The notes under the pieces were generated by a model. The model had not been told where the DNA came from. It saw only the letters and a program-made list of their open reading frames with translations, and made no database searches. Source: JBHHYS01 sp046757645 (GTDB lineage: Bacteria > Acidobacteriota > Terriglobia > Acidiferrales > 2-02-FULL-67-57). From it: 18,398 nt of DNA. Of the stretch, positions 7,177 through 13,828 are shown piece by piece. A program made the translations under genes and the position numbers. The stretch spans positions 1 to 18,398 of the forward strand of contig JBHHYS010000048.1 of NCBI GenBank assembly GCA_046757645.1, in the 5' to 3' direction. The stretch's first letter is position 1; each line of letters begins with the position of its first letter.

Positions 7177-8406
7177 TCAGACGGTGACGAAGAGGCCGGT
7201 GACGTACATCACGCCCAGGCCCAGGGCGAACCCCGCCAGGCTCCAGCCACCGGCCAGCGAGGCGGCGCCCGCCTGGCGCACCTGGTGGCGGGTGATTTCA
7301 ATCACCACTTGGAAGACCGCCCCGGCGCCAATGGCTAGGAACAACACCGCCCAGAGCGCAGTGTAGGCGAAGGCGCCCAGCAGCGTGCCGGCAATGGTGG
7401 GGGCGCCGGCGAGCAGCCCCAGCCACACCAGGTGGCGCCAGCGGAAGCGCGAGCGCACCACGGGCGCCACCACCGCCACCCCTTCCGTTAGGTTGTGCAC
7501 CATGAACCCGACGACCAGGAGGAAGGTGGTGGCGAACTCACCCAGGGCGTAGGCCCCGCCGATTGCCAACCCCTCGCCCAGGTTGTGCACGCCGATGCCG
7601 AAGGCGATGGTGTAGGCCAGCAGCAGACCGGCGCCGGACTCGCCCGCGTCGGGCTCGCTCGCGCCCCGCTGCCGCTTCAGCCAGCCGGAGACCCCGTAGA
7701 GGCCCAGCAGGCTCAAGCTCAAGCCCATCAGGATGAGCGCCACCCCCTGGTAGGGTCCCGGCACCTGCGCCGCGTTCTCCAGGGCACCTTCGAGGGCATC
7801 CACCCCCAGAAAGACCAGCAGGCCCGCGGTCAGACTGAGCAGAAAGAAATACCAGTTCCGCGACAGGCGGCGCAGAAAGGGCAGCCAGAGTATCCCCAGA
7901 AAAACGGGAATCACCCCGACGTACACACCCAGGAGCGCAAAGCTCCCCAGCATCGCCGGGCCCGGCGCGGGTGTTTCGGTGGCGATCTCGATCTCGTGGG
8001 TGAAGACCAGGCTGTTGGCGCTGATGAGAACGATCTCGTAGGGCTCGCCCGGCGTCCAGGGATAGGGGATGCTGACCACGGCGCGCTCGAGTCGCTCCAG
8101 CGTATCGTCCGGCTCGATTTTAAATTCCCAGCTTGCGCGGGTGATCCAGCCCACCTGCACCTGGGTGATGGTCAGGGGCTCCGGGCCAGTGTTGATGACG
8201 TGGGCCTGGATTTCATCGGCTCGCAACACCACCCGCTCGAATTCGAGCTTCTCCAGGGGTGCCGGGGAGGTCAGCTCCAGGCCGGTTCCGCGCGCCAGCA
8301 GTAGATAAAGGATTCCCCCCAGCAGCAACAAAGGCATCAGCGCGCTGGCCGCCACCAAGAAGCCGGCGCGGGACTGGCTTTTGTTTGGCTCCTTTGTTTC
8401 AGTCAT
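7177..8406 (-). CDS. ZIP-family metal transporter with N-terminal extracytoplasmic domain
   Basis: A 409-residue inner-membrane divalent-metal transporter of the ZIP family, which imports Zn, Fe or Mn into the cytosol. The two metal-site motifs are intact: HNLGEG at 274-279 and HNLTEG at 304-309, in adjacent helices. About eight membrane segments run from residue 151 to the end. The first 150 residues are atypical: one helix (about 14-38) and then a beta-rich extracytoplasmic segment (about 45-148) with INTGPEPLTITQVQVGW, resembling an Ig- or cupredoxin-like fold by eye. The gene lies 57 bases downstream of the multicopper oxidase on the same strand and is probably cotranscribed with it. The ribosome binding site before ATG 8406 is weak. 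Metal specificity cannot be assigned, but the neighbours suggest iron, manganese or a related metal. Confidence 0.9.
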   Translation of the reverse strand: MTETKEPNKSQSRAGFLVAASALMPLLLLGGILYLLLARGTGLELTSPAPLEKLEFERVVLRADEIQAHVINTGPEPLTITQVQVGWITRASWEFKIEPDDTLERLERAVVSIPYPWTPGEPYEIVLISANSLVFTHEIEIATETPAPGPAMLGSFALLGVYVGVIPVFLGILWLPFLRRLSRNWYFFLLSLTAGLLVFLGVDALEGALENAAQVPGPYQGVALILMGLSLSLLGLYGVSGWLKRQRGASEPDAGESGAGLLLAYTIAFGIGVHNLGEGLAIGGAYALGEFATTFLLVVGFMVHNLTEGVAVVAPVVRSRFRWRHLVWLGLLAGAPTIAGTLLGAFAYTALWAVLFLAIGAGAVFQVVIEITRHQVRQAGAASLAGGWSLAGFALGLGVMYVTGLFVTV

Positions 8407-8463
8407 GGGTCAATTGCCGGCAGAGAAAGAAACCGCGGGCTGCCAGCGCGATGCTGGCCGGGC

Positions 8464-9552
8464 TCAGCGCCGATCCTGGCTCGGGGCGAACGGTTCAGCC
8501 GCAGCTTCCTGCGCGCTGGCCGCCGCTCGCTCCACCACCTGGAACCAGCCCATCAGGCCTTGCTCCATGTGCTCGGTGACGTGGCACTGGAACATATAGG
8601 TTCCGGGATAGTCGTACTGAAATTCCAGGATCGCCCGCTCGGCGATGCTGAGCGTCTTCACGTCGGTGTATTCGCTCGGGGTGAGCGAAGTCCCCGAGGG
8701 GTAGAGCCGGTACATATTGCCGTGCAGGTGCGGCACCATGGCTTCTTCAAAGATGTTCATCACGTACATGCGCACCGGCTCGCCCTTGACCAGTTCGATG
8801 GGGTTGTCAGCGTATTGAAAGGCGCGCCCGTTCCAGGCGTAGAACTCCGCCTCGCCGTCGCGGTCAACATCGAAGGCGCTCATCACCATGGCCAGCTCCC
8901 GCATCGGCTTCCGGCCGGACTTGGGGTCGATGATCATCATCCCGTAGAGGCCGTTGTGGATGTGCTGCGAGGTGGGCATGGAGTGGCAATGGTAGGGCAT
9001 CACCCCGAAGGGCCGCGCCACGAACTCATAGGTGAATGTTCCGCCGGGCGGCACCAGCTCGAATACCCCGTCCATGGAAGCGGGATGAATCCCGTGGAAG
9101 TGAATGGTGTGAGGCAACTGGCCCCGGTTGACCAGGGTGATCCGCAGCAACTCGCCTTCTGTCGCCCGCAACACCGGCCCGGGTACGGTGCGGTTGAAGG
9201 TCCAGGCGGACAACACCACGCCCGGCGCCACCTCGTACGGCACGTCCTCCTCGATCACCAGGGTGTACTCCCGCACCCCGTTCGGCGCCGGAGCGGCCGG
9301 GGGCGGGGTGGGATCGTAGACCTGGCTGGAATCAAAGCGCCGCCGGCCGGGATGCTCGTACTGGTAGAGTCCGCTGCCCTTGCTGGGGGGCAGGTGGCGC
9401 CCGCGCCCAGCATAGACCGCCGGGGTGCGCGGGTTGGGCTCGGGCACGGCTTTTTTGTCGGCGGCGCGTCGCCGGGGCGCAAACAGCAATACCCCGGCGG
9501 CGGTGAGCACAAGAATCAATACCGTGGCCAGAATCCGTGGGCGATTTTTCAT
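8464..9552 (-). CDS. Two-domain multicopper oxidase, membrane-anchored or periplasmic
   Basis: A 362-residue copper oxidase with two cupredoxin domains, similar in layout to small laccases and nitrite reductase-like proteins. A hydrophobic N-terminal segment (about 7-25) without a clear cleavage site suggests an anchored periplasmic enzyme. Domain 1 carries HTIHFHG (H148, H151, H153) and PYHCHSMPTSQHIHNGLYG with H188/C189/H190 and later histidines. Domain 2 carries PHLHGNMY (H275, H277) and QCHVTEHMEQGLMG with C323/H324/H328. Type 1-like Cys-His sets are therefore visible in both domains. Such enzymes couple oxidation of a metal ion or organic substrate to oxygen reduction. The partner ZIP gene and the shared TTAA-box promoter with feoA suggest ferroxidase or metal oxidation, which is inference. 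Nitrite reduction is less likely without typical NirK context. ATG 9552 has ACAGGA immediately upstream. Confidence 0.92.
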   Translation of the reverse strand: MKNRPRILATVLILVLTAAGVLLFAPRRRAADKKAVPEPNPRTPAVYAGRGRHLPPSKGSGLYQYEHPGRRRFDSSQVYDPTPPPAAPAPNGVREYTLVIEEDVPYEVAPGVVLSAWTFNRTVPGPVLRATEGELLRITLVNRGQLPHTIHFHGIHPASMDGVFELVPPGGTFTYEFVARPFGVMPYHCHSMPTSQHIHNGLYGMMIIDPKSGRKPMRELAMVMSAFDVDRDGEAEFYAWNGRAFQYADNPIELVKGEPVRMYVMNIFEEAMVPHLHGNMYRLYPSGTSLTPSEYTDVKTLSIAERAILEFQYDYPGTYMFQCHVTEHMEQGLMGWFQVVERAAASAQEAAAEPFAPSQDRR

Positions 9553-9594
9553 TCCTGTCTACCCCCGCGCAGCGGGCGACCCCGGCGCCTGAAG

Positions 9595-9647
9595 TTAACT
9601 GTGGTTAACATTGGTTATGAATAGCACTTAATCCCCTCATTCGTCAA
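9595..9647 (-). promoter_or_regulatory. Multicopper oxidase-ZIP promoter with TTAA-box operator array (site A)
   Basis: On the minus strand, TTGACG (9642-9647) and TATTCA (9618-9623) form a sigma-70-type core with an 18-base spacer. TTAA boxes start at 9628, 9605 and 9595, with a degenerate box (TTAT on the plus strand) at 9615. The spacings are 13, 10 and 10. The downstream pair reads TTAACCACAGTTAACT. The boxes overlap the -10 region and the likely start site, a position suited to repression. Confidence 0.62.
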
Positions 9648-9668
9648 GAGGCGATGCGATTCCCCCCC

Positions 9669-9690
9669 GCCGGGCCGAAGAAGGCCGGCC
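9669..9690 (-). terminator. GC-rich hairpin after the feo operon, possible terminator
   Basis: The stem of 9669-9676 with 9683-9690 around a GAAGAA loop (as read on the plus strand, with one bulged base) lies 59 bases beyond the FeoB membrane-domain stop. There is no U-run on either side, so it is only a weak candidate. It may end feo transcription before the multicopper oxidase promoter. Confidence 0.3.
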
Positions 9691-9748
9691 ATTCGACTTG
9701 GAGCTGGGGGAGAAGGTCGGGTTCAAGCACGGGTCAACCCCGGAGCGG

Positions 9749-11143
9749 TTAGCCCCCGCCCAGGGCCCGCACGCTCTGGGTGACGACGAAGGAGACGGCG
9801 CTGGCGATGAGGAAGGGGAGGAGGGCGGCGATCAGCATCCAGCGCAGGCTGCGGGTTTCCCGGTAAATCGTCCACAGAGTGGTACCACAGGGAAAGTGCA
9901 ATACCGAAAACAGCATCATGGAGAGAGCGGTGAGCCAGGTCCAACCATAGCCGTCCACCAAGAGGCGGCGGATCGCCTCCAGGCTGTCCATTTCCACCAG
10001 GGCTCCGGCCGACAGGTAGCTCATGAAGAGAATGGGTAAGACGATCTCGTTGGCCGGCAGCGCCAAGAGAAAGGCCAGCACAATGAAACCGTCCAAGCCG
10101 ATGGCGTGGCCAAAGGGTTGGAACCAGCCGGCCAGATGCACGAGGACGCTCTGCGAGCCCACCTGCACGTTTGCCAGTACCCAGGTTATCCCCCCGGCCG
10201 GTGCCGCCACCAGCACCGCGCGTCGCAGCACGAACAGGGTGCGGTCGAGAAGCGAGCGGATCAGCACGCGGCCGACTTGCGGGACGCGGTAGGGAGGCAA
10301 CTCGAGGGTGAAGGAGGACGGCAGACCTCGTAAGAGTGTCTTCGACAGCATCCAGGAGACGCTCAGCGTGGTGGCGATGCCCACCAGAACCATGCCGACA
10401 ACCATGGCGGCGGCGGCGGCGGAAGAATGAGTCCCGGCCACCACCGCGCCCATCAAGATGCTTGCCAAGACAATCAGGGTGGGAAACCGGCCATTGCAGG
10501 GCACAAAAGTGTTGGTCAGAGTGGCGATCAGGCGTTCGCGGGGGGACTCAATGATGCGGCAGGCGATCACCCCCGCCGCATTGCAGCCGAAGCCCATGCT
10601 CATGCTGAGCGCCTGCTTGCCGTGCGCGCCCGCCTTCTTGAAGAAGCGGTCCAAGTTGAAGGCGACCCGGGGCAGATAGCCGAAATCCTCGAGCAGGGCG
10701 AACAACGGGAAAAAGATGGCCATCGGCGGCAGCATCACCGAGACCACCCACGCGAGGCCGCGATACACGCCCAGCACCAGAAATCCGTGCAGCCAGGCCG
10801 GGGCGCCCAGCCCGACGAACAAGGCGGTGAGTTGCTCCTGGCCCCAAAACAGCCAGGAGGCCAGCAGGCTGGAGGGATAGTTTGCTCCCACCACCGTCAC
10901 CCAGAAGACTAGCCCCAGCACCAGCAGCATGGCCAGATAGCCGCTGCGCGGGGAGGTGAGCAAGTCGTCGAGGCGGCGGTCCCAGTCAACCCGGCGGGTC
11001 GGCACCTGCACCAACACCTGCGCGGTCACCGCTTCGGCCTCGCGGTAGAACTGTCCCACGATGCGGTCGGGCAGGTTGGAGCCGAGCGTGCCCGCCAGGG
11101 CATTTGCCCGGTTCAGCAACCAGGCCTGTTCCCGCTGCGTCAT
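9749..11143 (-). CDS. feoB: FeoB membrane-domain protein (split FeoB, C-terminal part)
   Basis: A 464-residue polytopic inner-membrane protein corresponding to the permease half of FeoB, which carries Fe2+ from the periplasm to the cytosol. The two Gate repeats are visible. The first is SMGFGCNAAGVIACR (182-196), followed by TLTNTFVPCNGRFPT (208-222). The second is LPANEIVLPILF, with HFPCGTTL near the end. The conserved cysteines of the permeation path (C187, C216 and the later HFPC) are present. The N-terminal 60 residues resemble the linker between G domain and membrane domain. The start ATG at 11143 overlaps the stop of the G-domain gene (ATGA), so translation is coupled. In most bacteria the two parts form one protein of about 750-800 residues; here they total 715. 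Confidence 0.93.
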   Translation of the reverse strand: MTQREQAWLLNRANALAGTLGSNLPDRIVGQFYREAEAVTAQVLVQVPTRRVDWDRRLDDLLTSPRSGYLAMLLVLGLVFWVTVVGANYPSSLLASWLFWGQEQLTALFVGLGAPAWLHGFLVLGVYRGLAWVVSVMLPPMAIFFPLFALLEDFGYLPRVAFNLDRFFKKAGAHGKQALSMSMGFGCNAAGVIACRIIESPRERLIATLTNTFVPCNGRFPTLIVLASILMGAVVAGTHSSAAAAAMVVGMVLVGIATTLSVSWMLSKTLLRGLPSSFTLELPPYRVPQVGRVLIRSLLDRTLFVLRRAVLVAAPAGGITWVLANVQVGSQSVLVHLAGWFQPFGHAIGLDGFIVLAFLLALPANEIVLPILFMSYLSAGALVEMDSLEAIRRLLVDGYGWTWLTALSMMLFSVLHFPCGTTLWTIYRETRSLRWMLIAALLPFLIASAVSFVVTQSVRALGGG

Positions 11144-11895
11144 CGGGGGCTCTCCATGGGGGTGAGGCCTAGCGGGGCCAGCACGCCGGTCTCTCCTTCC
11201 AGCAGGCGCAGGGCTGCCCAGCGGCGCTGCGCGGGGTTGGGAAGCCAGAGGTCGAGCAACGATTCGAGTTCCGTCACCGCGGCCTCGATGGGCGGGTCGT
11301 AGCGTATGGGGCGCACCGCGGGGGTGTGCCGGCCCGCTACCACGTCGTCCACTGCGGCCAGCAAGCGGTCCACTCCTTCTCCGCGGCGGGCGTTGGTGGC
11401 CACGGCGGGAACTCCGAGTTGCCGCGAGAGCTCCTCTGTATCCACTTGCATCCCTTTGCGGCGAGCTTCGTCGGTCAAGTTCACCGCCACCACCACCTGG
11501 GAGGTGATCTCCAGCACTTGCAAGACGAAGTTCAGGTTGCGACCCAGGCAGGAGGCGTCGGTGACCACCACGGTCGCATTCGGCTGGCCCGCGAGGAGGA
11601 AGTCGCGCGCCACCTCTTCCTCCGGAGAGTGGGCGAGCAGGGAATAGGTTCCCGGGAGGTCAACCACCAGGAATTTGCGGTCGCGGTAGCGGCAGAGGCC
11701 TTCCGCCCGCATCACCGTCTTGCCCGGCCAGTTGCCGGTGTGTTGCCGCAGGCCGGTGAGTACGTTGAACAGCGTGCTCTTGCCTGTGTTGGGATTGCCG
11801 GCCAGCGCCACCACCGCAGCGGTGGCCGCACCGACCGGGAGGCCGAAATGGCTCGCGCAGGTGCGCTGCCCGCAGAGGGTGCAGCCCGCGCTCAT
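11140..11895 (-). CDS. feoB: FeoB GTPase-domain protein (split FeoB, N-terminal part)
   Basis: A 251-residue cytosolic G protein equal to the N-terminal half of FeoB, which powers or gates ferrous iron import. All GTPase motifs are present: G1 GNPNTGKS (33-40), the G2 threonine in GNWPGKT (T60), G3 DLPG (79-82), G4 NLTD (139-142) and a G5-like ATNARRGEG. The C-terminal helical part looks like the GDI region. The N-terminus carries an extra cysteine cluster, CTLCGQRTCASH (residues 5-16), not part of the standard G domain and possibly metal- or redox-sensing. Both ends overlap neighbours by ATGA: feoA upstream and the membrane-domain gene downstream. The separation into two genes looks genuine rather than a frameshift, because each part has its own start, stop and coupling overlap. 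Confidence 0.93.
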   Translation of the reverse strand: MSAGCTLCGQRTCASHFGLPVGAATAAVVALAGNPNTGKSTLFNVLTGLRQHTGNWPGKTVMRAEGLCRYRDRKFLVVDLPGTYSLLAHSPEEEVARDFLLAGQPNATVVVTDASCLGRNLNFVLQVLEITSQVVVAVNLTDEARRKGMQVDTEELSRQLGVPAVATNARRGEGVDRLLAAVDDVVAGRHTPAVRPIRYDPPIEAAVTELESLLDLWLPNPAQRRWAALRLLEGETGVLAPLGLTPMESPR

Positions 11896-12167
11896 TGTTC
11901 TCCCCCGGCTCGGTGGCGCACTCGCACCCGGGCGGTATCTTCCGAGCGCAGGGCCACCAGGGCGCCGCGGATGGCGTAGGCGGTGGGCTCGCCCGATGCG
12001 CTGCGGCGGACTGCGGCCACCGGCGTGCCCGGCACCAGCCCCAGGTCGAGCAGGTGCCGTCGTTGCCCCCCCTCCGCTGTCAACTCCACCACCTCCGCCA
12101 CTTCGCCGGGAGGCAGTTCGCTGAGCGAACGCAGGGGTGGCTGCGGGGAAACGTGACCACGCTTCAT
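11892..12167 (-). CDS. feoA: FeoA, SH3-like accessory protein of ferrous iron transport
   Basis: A 91-residue cytosolic protein of the FeoA family, an SH3-like partner that interacts with the FeoB G domain. The family core is visible: SLSELPPGEVAEVVEL (15-30), then RRHLLDLGLVPGTPVAAVRR (about 36-55) and YAIRGALVALRSEDTARVRV near the end. I use ATG 12167 rather than the TTG at 12170, because AGGA lies 6 bases before the ATG. Its TGA overlaps the ATG of the FeoB G-domain gene, making a three-gene operon feoA-feoB(G)-feoB(membrane). Transcription probably starts from the strong promoter at 12215-12243. DtxR-type regulators share this fold, but no DNA-binding domain is present here. Confidence 0.93.
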   Translation of the reverse strand: MKRGHVSPQPPLRSLSELPPGEVAEVVELTAEGGQRRHLLDLGLVPGTPVAAVRRSASGEPTAYAIRGALVALRSEDTARVRVRHRAGGEQ

Positions 12168-12181
12168 CAAGAGTCCTGTAG

Positions 12182-12243
12182 TTAACTTTGATTAAGCTTT
12201 CTAGTTAACACGTCTTTATATATCTTCCCCCCGAGGGTGTCAA
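12182..12243 (-). promoter_or_regulatory. feo operon promoter with TTAA-box operator array (site B)
   Basis: On the minus strand, a perfect TTGACA (12238-12243) with a 17-base spacer leads to TATAAA (12215-12220), the best promoter in the window. Downstream of the -10, TTAA boxes start at 12205, 12192 and 12182, with spacings 13 and 10. The last pair reads TTAATCAAAGTTAACT. A repressor bound here would cover the start site. Confidence 0.72.
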
Positions 12244-12267
12244 GACGGGGGTGCGGCTGCCTTGTTC

Positions 12268-13164
12268 TCAAAAGAGCCCGGGCCATTCGAACTGCACTTG
12301 CAGGATGACCCCCCAATCGGGCGCGGCGGGGGTGAGCCCGATGGGGAAGGAGACGCCGATCTCCGCCAGCCAGCCGCCCCGGCTCAGAAATCCATAGCGC
12401 ATCCCGGGGGCGAACAGCACTTCGGTGGAACGCGTCCGTTGCCCGTCCTCGATGGTATCCGTGCGGGCGCCGCCGAGCTCGAGCAGCAGGTGAATGTCGT
12501 GGAGGGCGCCCTGCGGGGCAGGCCGCTCCAAGGCGCGCCAGCCCATCGCCGCCCCCCAGTCCACGCTGCTGAGATCAACTTCGGGCCCGGAGCCCTCCGC
12601 AACCAGGGGCACATTCGGGGTGAGGCTGAGATTCACCGAGGCGGCCACGAACACCGGGCCGCCCCAGTCTTTGGCCGCGGTTATATCGAAGGCGTAGGCC
12701 GCTTCGCCCGTGCCCAGCTCCCGCCGCGCGGAACTGGCCACCGGGGCCACCAGCTGCGGCCCCAGGGTGAGGGTGAAGGAAGCGAATTCTTCGCGCAGCA
12801 GCCGGTAGCGCACCCCCACCAGCAAATCGTCGGCGCCGCTTCCAGAAAACGTGGTAATGCCACTGGTGCGCTCCTTGAGGGCCAGGGCCCCGAACTCGAA
12901 GTCGGCCTCCAGGGAGTCGGTGAGGCCCCACTCGAAGCGCCCGGCGGCAAAGTAACTCCGGGTGCGGCGAGCGGGGCTGCGGTGGCGGAACCACTGGTTG
13001 GCCCAGATAATCTGGGGGGAGTTCTTCTTCTGGGTGTAGGGGCCGCCGGTGAGGAAGAAGAAGTCGGGCTCTTCCGCTTCCCCGGCCGGGGATTCTTCTT
13101 GGGCGCGGAGGGCGGGCGCTACCCAGAGAGAAACGCACAGGGTGAGAGAGGCCGCCCGTATCAA
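12268..13164 (-). CDS. Outer-membrane beta-barrel protein, transporter-like
   Basis: A 298-residue exported protein that is probably an outer-membrane barrel. A signal peptide spans about residues 1-21 (cleavage likely after ALRA). The mature part alternates polar and hydrophobic residues in strand-like segments (YFAAGRFEWGLTDSLEADFEFG, FASFTLTLGPQLVAPV, GVILQVQFEWPGLF). It ends in a terminal phenylalanine, a common barrel C-terminal signal. It resembles the 'MetA-pathway/transporter' barrels (PF13557-like), an assignment made by eye. TTG 13164 is the start because AGGAG sits 6 bases upstream. Its own promoter carries the same TTAA boxes as feoA and the multicopper oxidase, implying a role in metal entry or exit. 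Which substrate crosses, if any, is unknown. Confidence 0.75.
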   Translation of the reverse strand: MIRAASLTLCVSLWVAPALRAQEESPAGEAEEPDFFFLTGGPYTQKKNSPQIIWANQWFRHRSPARRTRSYFAAGRFEWGLTDSLEADFEFGALALKERTSGITTFSGSGADDLLVGVRYRLLREEFASFTLTLGPQLVAPVASSARRELGTGEAAYAFDITAAKDWGGPVFVAASVNLSLTPNVPLVAEGSGPEVDLSSVDWGAAMGWRALERPAPQGALHDIHLLLELGGARTDTIEDGQRTRSTEVLFAPGMRYGFLSRGGWLAEIGVSFPIGLTPAAPDWGVILQVQFEWPGLF

Positions 13165-13187
13165 CCGGTTCTCCTGGCTCCCTTTGG

Positions 13188-13239
13188 TTAAGCAAGGTTA
13201 ATAGCCAGGATTAATACCGGTTAACTTCCCAGGTGTCAA
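13188..13239 (-). promoter_or_regulatory. Barrel-protein promoter with TTAA-box operator array (site C)
   Basis: On the minus strand, TTGACA (13234-13239), a 17-base spacer and TATTAA (13211-13216) form a strong core promoter. TTAA boxes start at 13221, 13211, 13198 and 13188, with spacings 10, 13 and 10, so the array is roughly symmetric about 13206. One box is the -10 element itself. The downstream pair reads TTAACCTTGCTTAACC. Confidence 0.68.
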
Positions 13240-13264
13240 GGGGGAATTGCCCGGCTCGCGTCGA

Positions 13265-13645
13265 TCAGATCAGGCGGGCCGCCCGGCGCACGTTTGAGAC
13301 GCCGAAGACGATGGCCGCTCGCTTGCCCCCCCGGGCCACGGTGCCGTAGGCATAGTTGATGTTGACCTTGCGCTTCGCGAGCTTGCGGGCGGTGCGCGCC
13401 AGGCTTCCGGGGCGGTCGGCCAAGGTGACAACCACCACGTTTTCGAGCCGGGCTCGCACCCCCGCTTGGCGCAGCACGCGGTGCGCCTTCCGGGGATTGC
13501 TCACCAGGAGCCGGATTTGCCGATTGGGGCCGGAAGCGTCGAGTCCAGTGATGTTGATCTTGTTGGCGGCCAGCGCCTCACCCACCCGGGCCAAGGCACC
13601 GGGGCGGTTCGGCGCGGTTACGGTGAGTTGTTGAACGACGGGCAT
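13265..13645 (-). CDS. Tandem ACT-domain protein
   Basis: A 126-residue cytosolic protein made of two ACT domains, about residues 4-66 and 71-126. The first opens with QLTVTAPNRPGALARVGEAL and the second with VVVVTLADRPGSLARTARKL, both with the beta-alpha start and the PG turn that binds amino-acid ligands in this fold. Proteins of this kind are thought to sense amino acids and act on other proteins; no catalytic domain is attached. ATG 13645 is chosen because AAGGAG lies 6 bases upstream, although the open frame extends to 13759. Its stop lies just 25 bases before the -35 of the barrel gene. Its target cannot be inferred from the neighbours. Confidence 0.87.
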   Translation of the reverse strand: MPVVQQLTVTAPNRPGALARVGEALAANKINITGLDASGPNRQIRLLVSNPRKAHRVLRQAGVRARLENVVVVTLADRPGSLARTARKLAKRKVNINYAYGTVARGGKRAAIVFGVSNVRRAARLI

Positions 13646-13703
13646 CGCTACTCCTTCTTGGGTCCAACCCGGTGGCCCCAGGGGCCGGGGCCGCGGGGCT
13701 GGA

Positions 13704-13713
13704 CAATTAATTG
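13704..13713. repeat. Perfect 10-bp palindrome in the ACT gene upstream region
   Basis: CAATTAATTG is an exact palindrome and an AT-rich island inside very GC-rich sequence, about 60 bases before the ACT gene start. It could be an operator or part of a promoter. The box spacing and flanks differ from the metal-region TTAA arrays, so I do not group it with them. Confidence 0.35.
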
Positions 13714-13764
13714 CCTGCCTGCGGGAGCCATCCTGCCACAGCCGCCCGGCTTCCCACAAGAGAC

Positions 13765-13793
13765 TTGCATCGCTGCCGGGGTTGCGCTATAGG
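13765..13793 (+). promoter_or_regulatory. Candidate promoter for the HTH-like gene
   Basis: TTGCAT (13765-13770) and TATAGG (13788-13793) are separated by 17 bases, each matching the sigma-70 consensus at 4 of 6 positions. The start site would be about 30 bases before ATG 13829. Confidence 0.38.
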
Positions 13794-13828
13794 TATCGTT
13801 CTTCCGATGGACGCCAAGCGAGCTCGAG

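Noticed and set aside
8560..9624. A 354-codon open frame on the plus strand opposite the multicopper oxidase
   Set aside because: It has no recognisable domain and crosses the oxidase promoter region. The oxidase frame has all copper ligands.
11140..11143. A frameshift or assembly error splitting feoB
   Set aside because: The ATGA overlap repeats the arrangement at the feoA junction, and both halves have complete ends, so the split looks natural.
12168..12170. TTG 12170 as the feoA start
   Set aside because: ATG 12167 directly follows it and has better spacing to AGGA.
9595..13239. Assigning the TTAA boxes to Fur, DtxR/IdeR or BirA
   Set aside because: The Fur box is built on GATAAT hexamers, the DtxR/IdeR box is a 19-bp TTAGGTTAG-type palindrome, and the BirA operator has TTAACC and GGTTAA arms about 14-16 bp apart. 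None fits a 10/13-bp phased TTAA array, so the regulator is left open.
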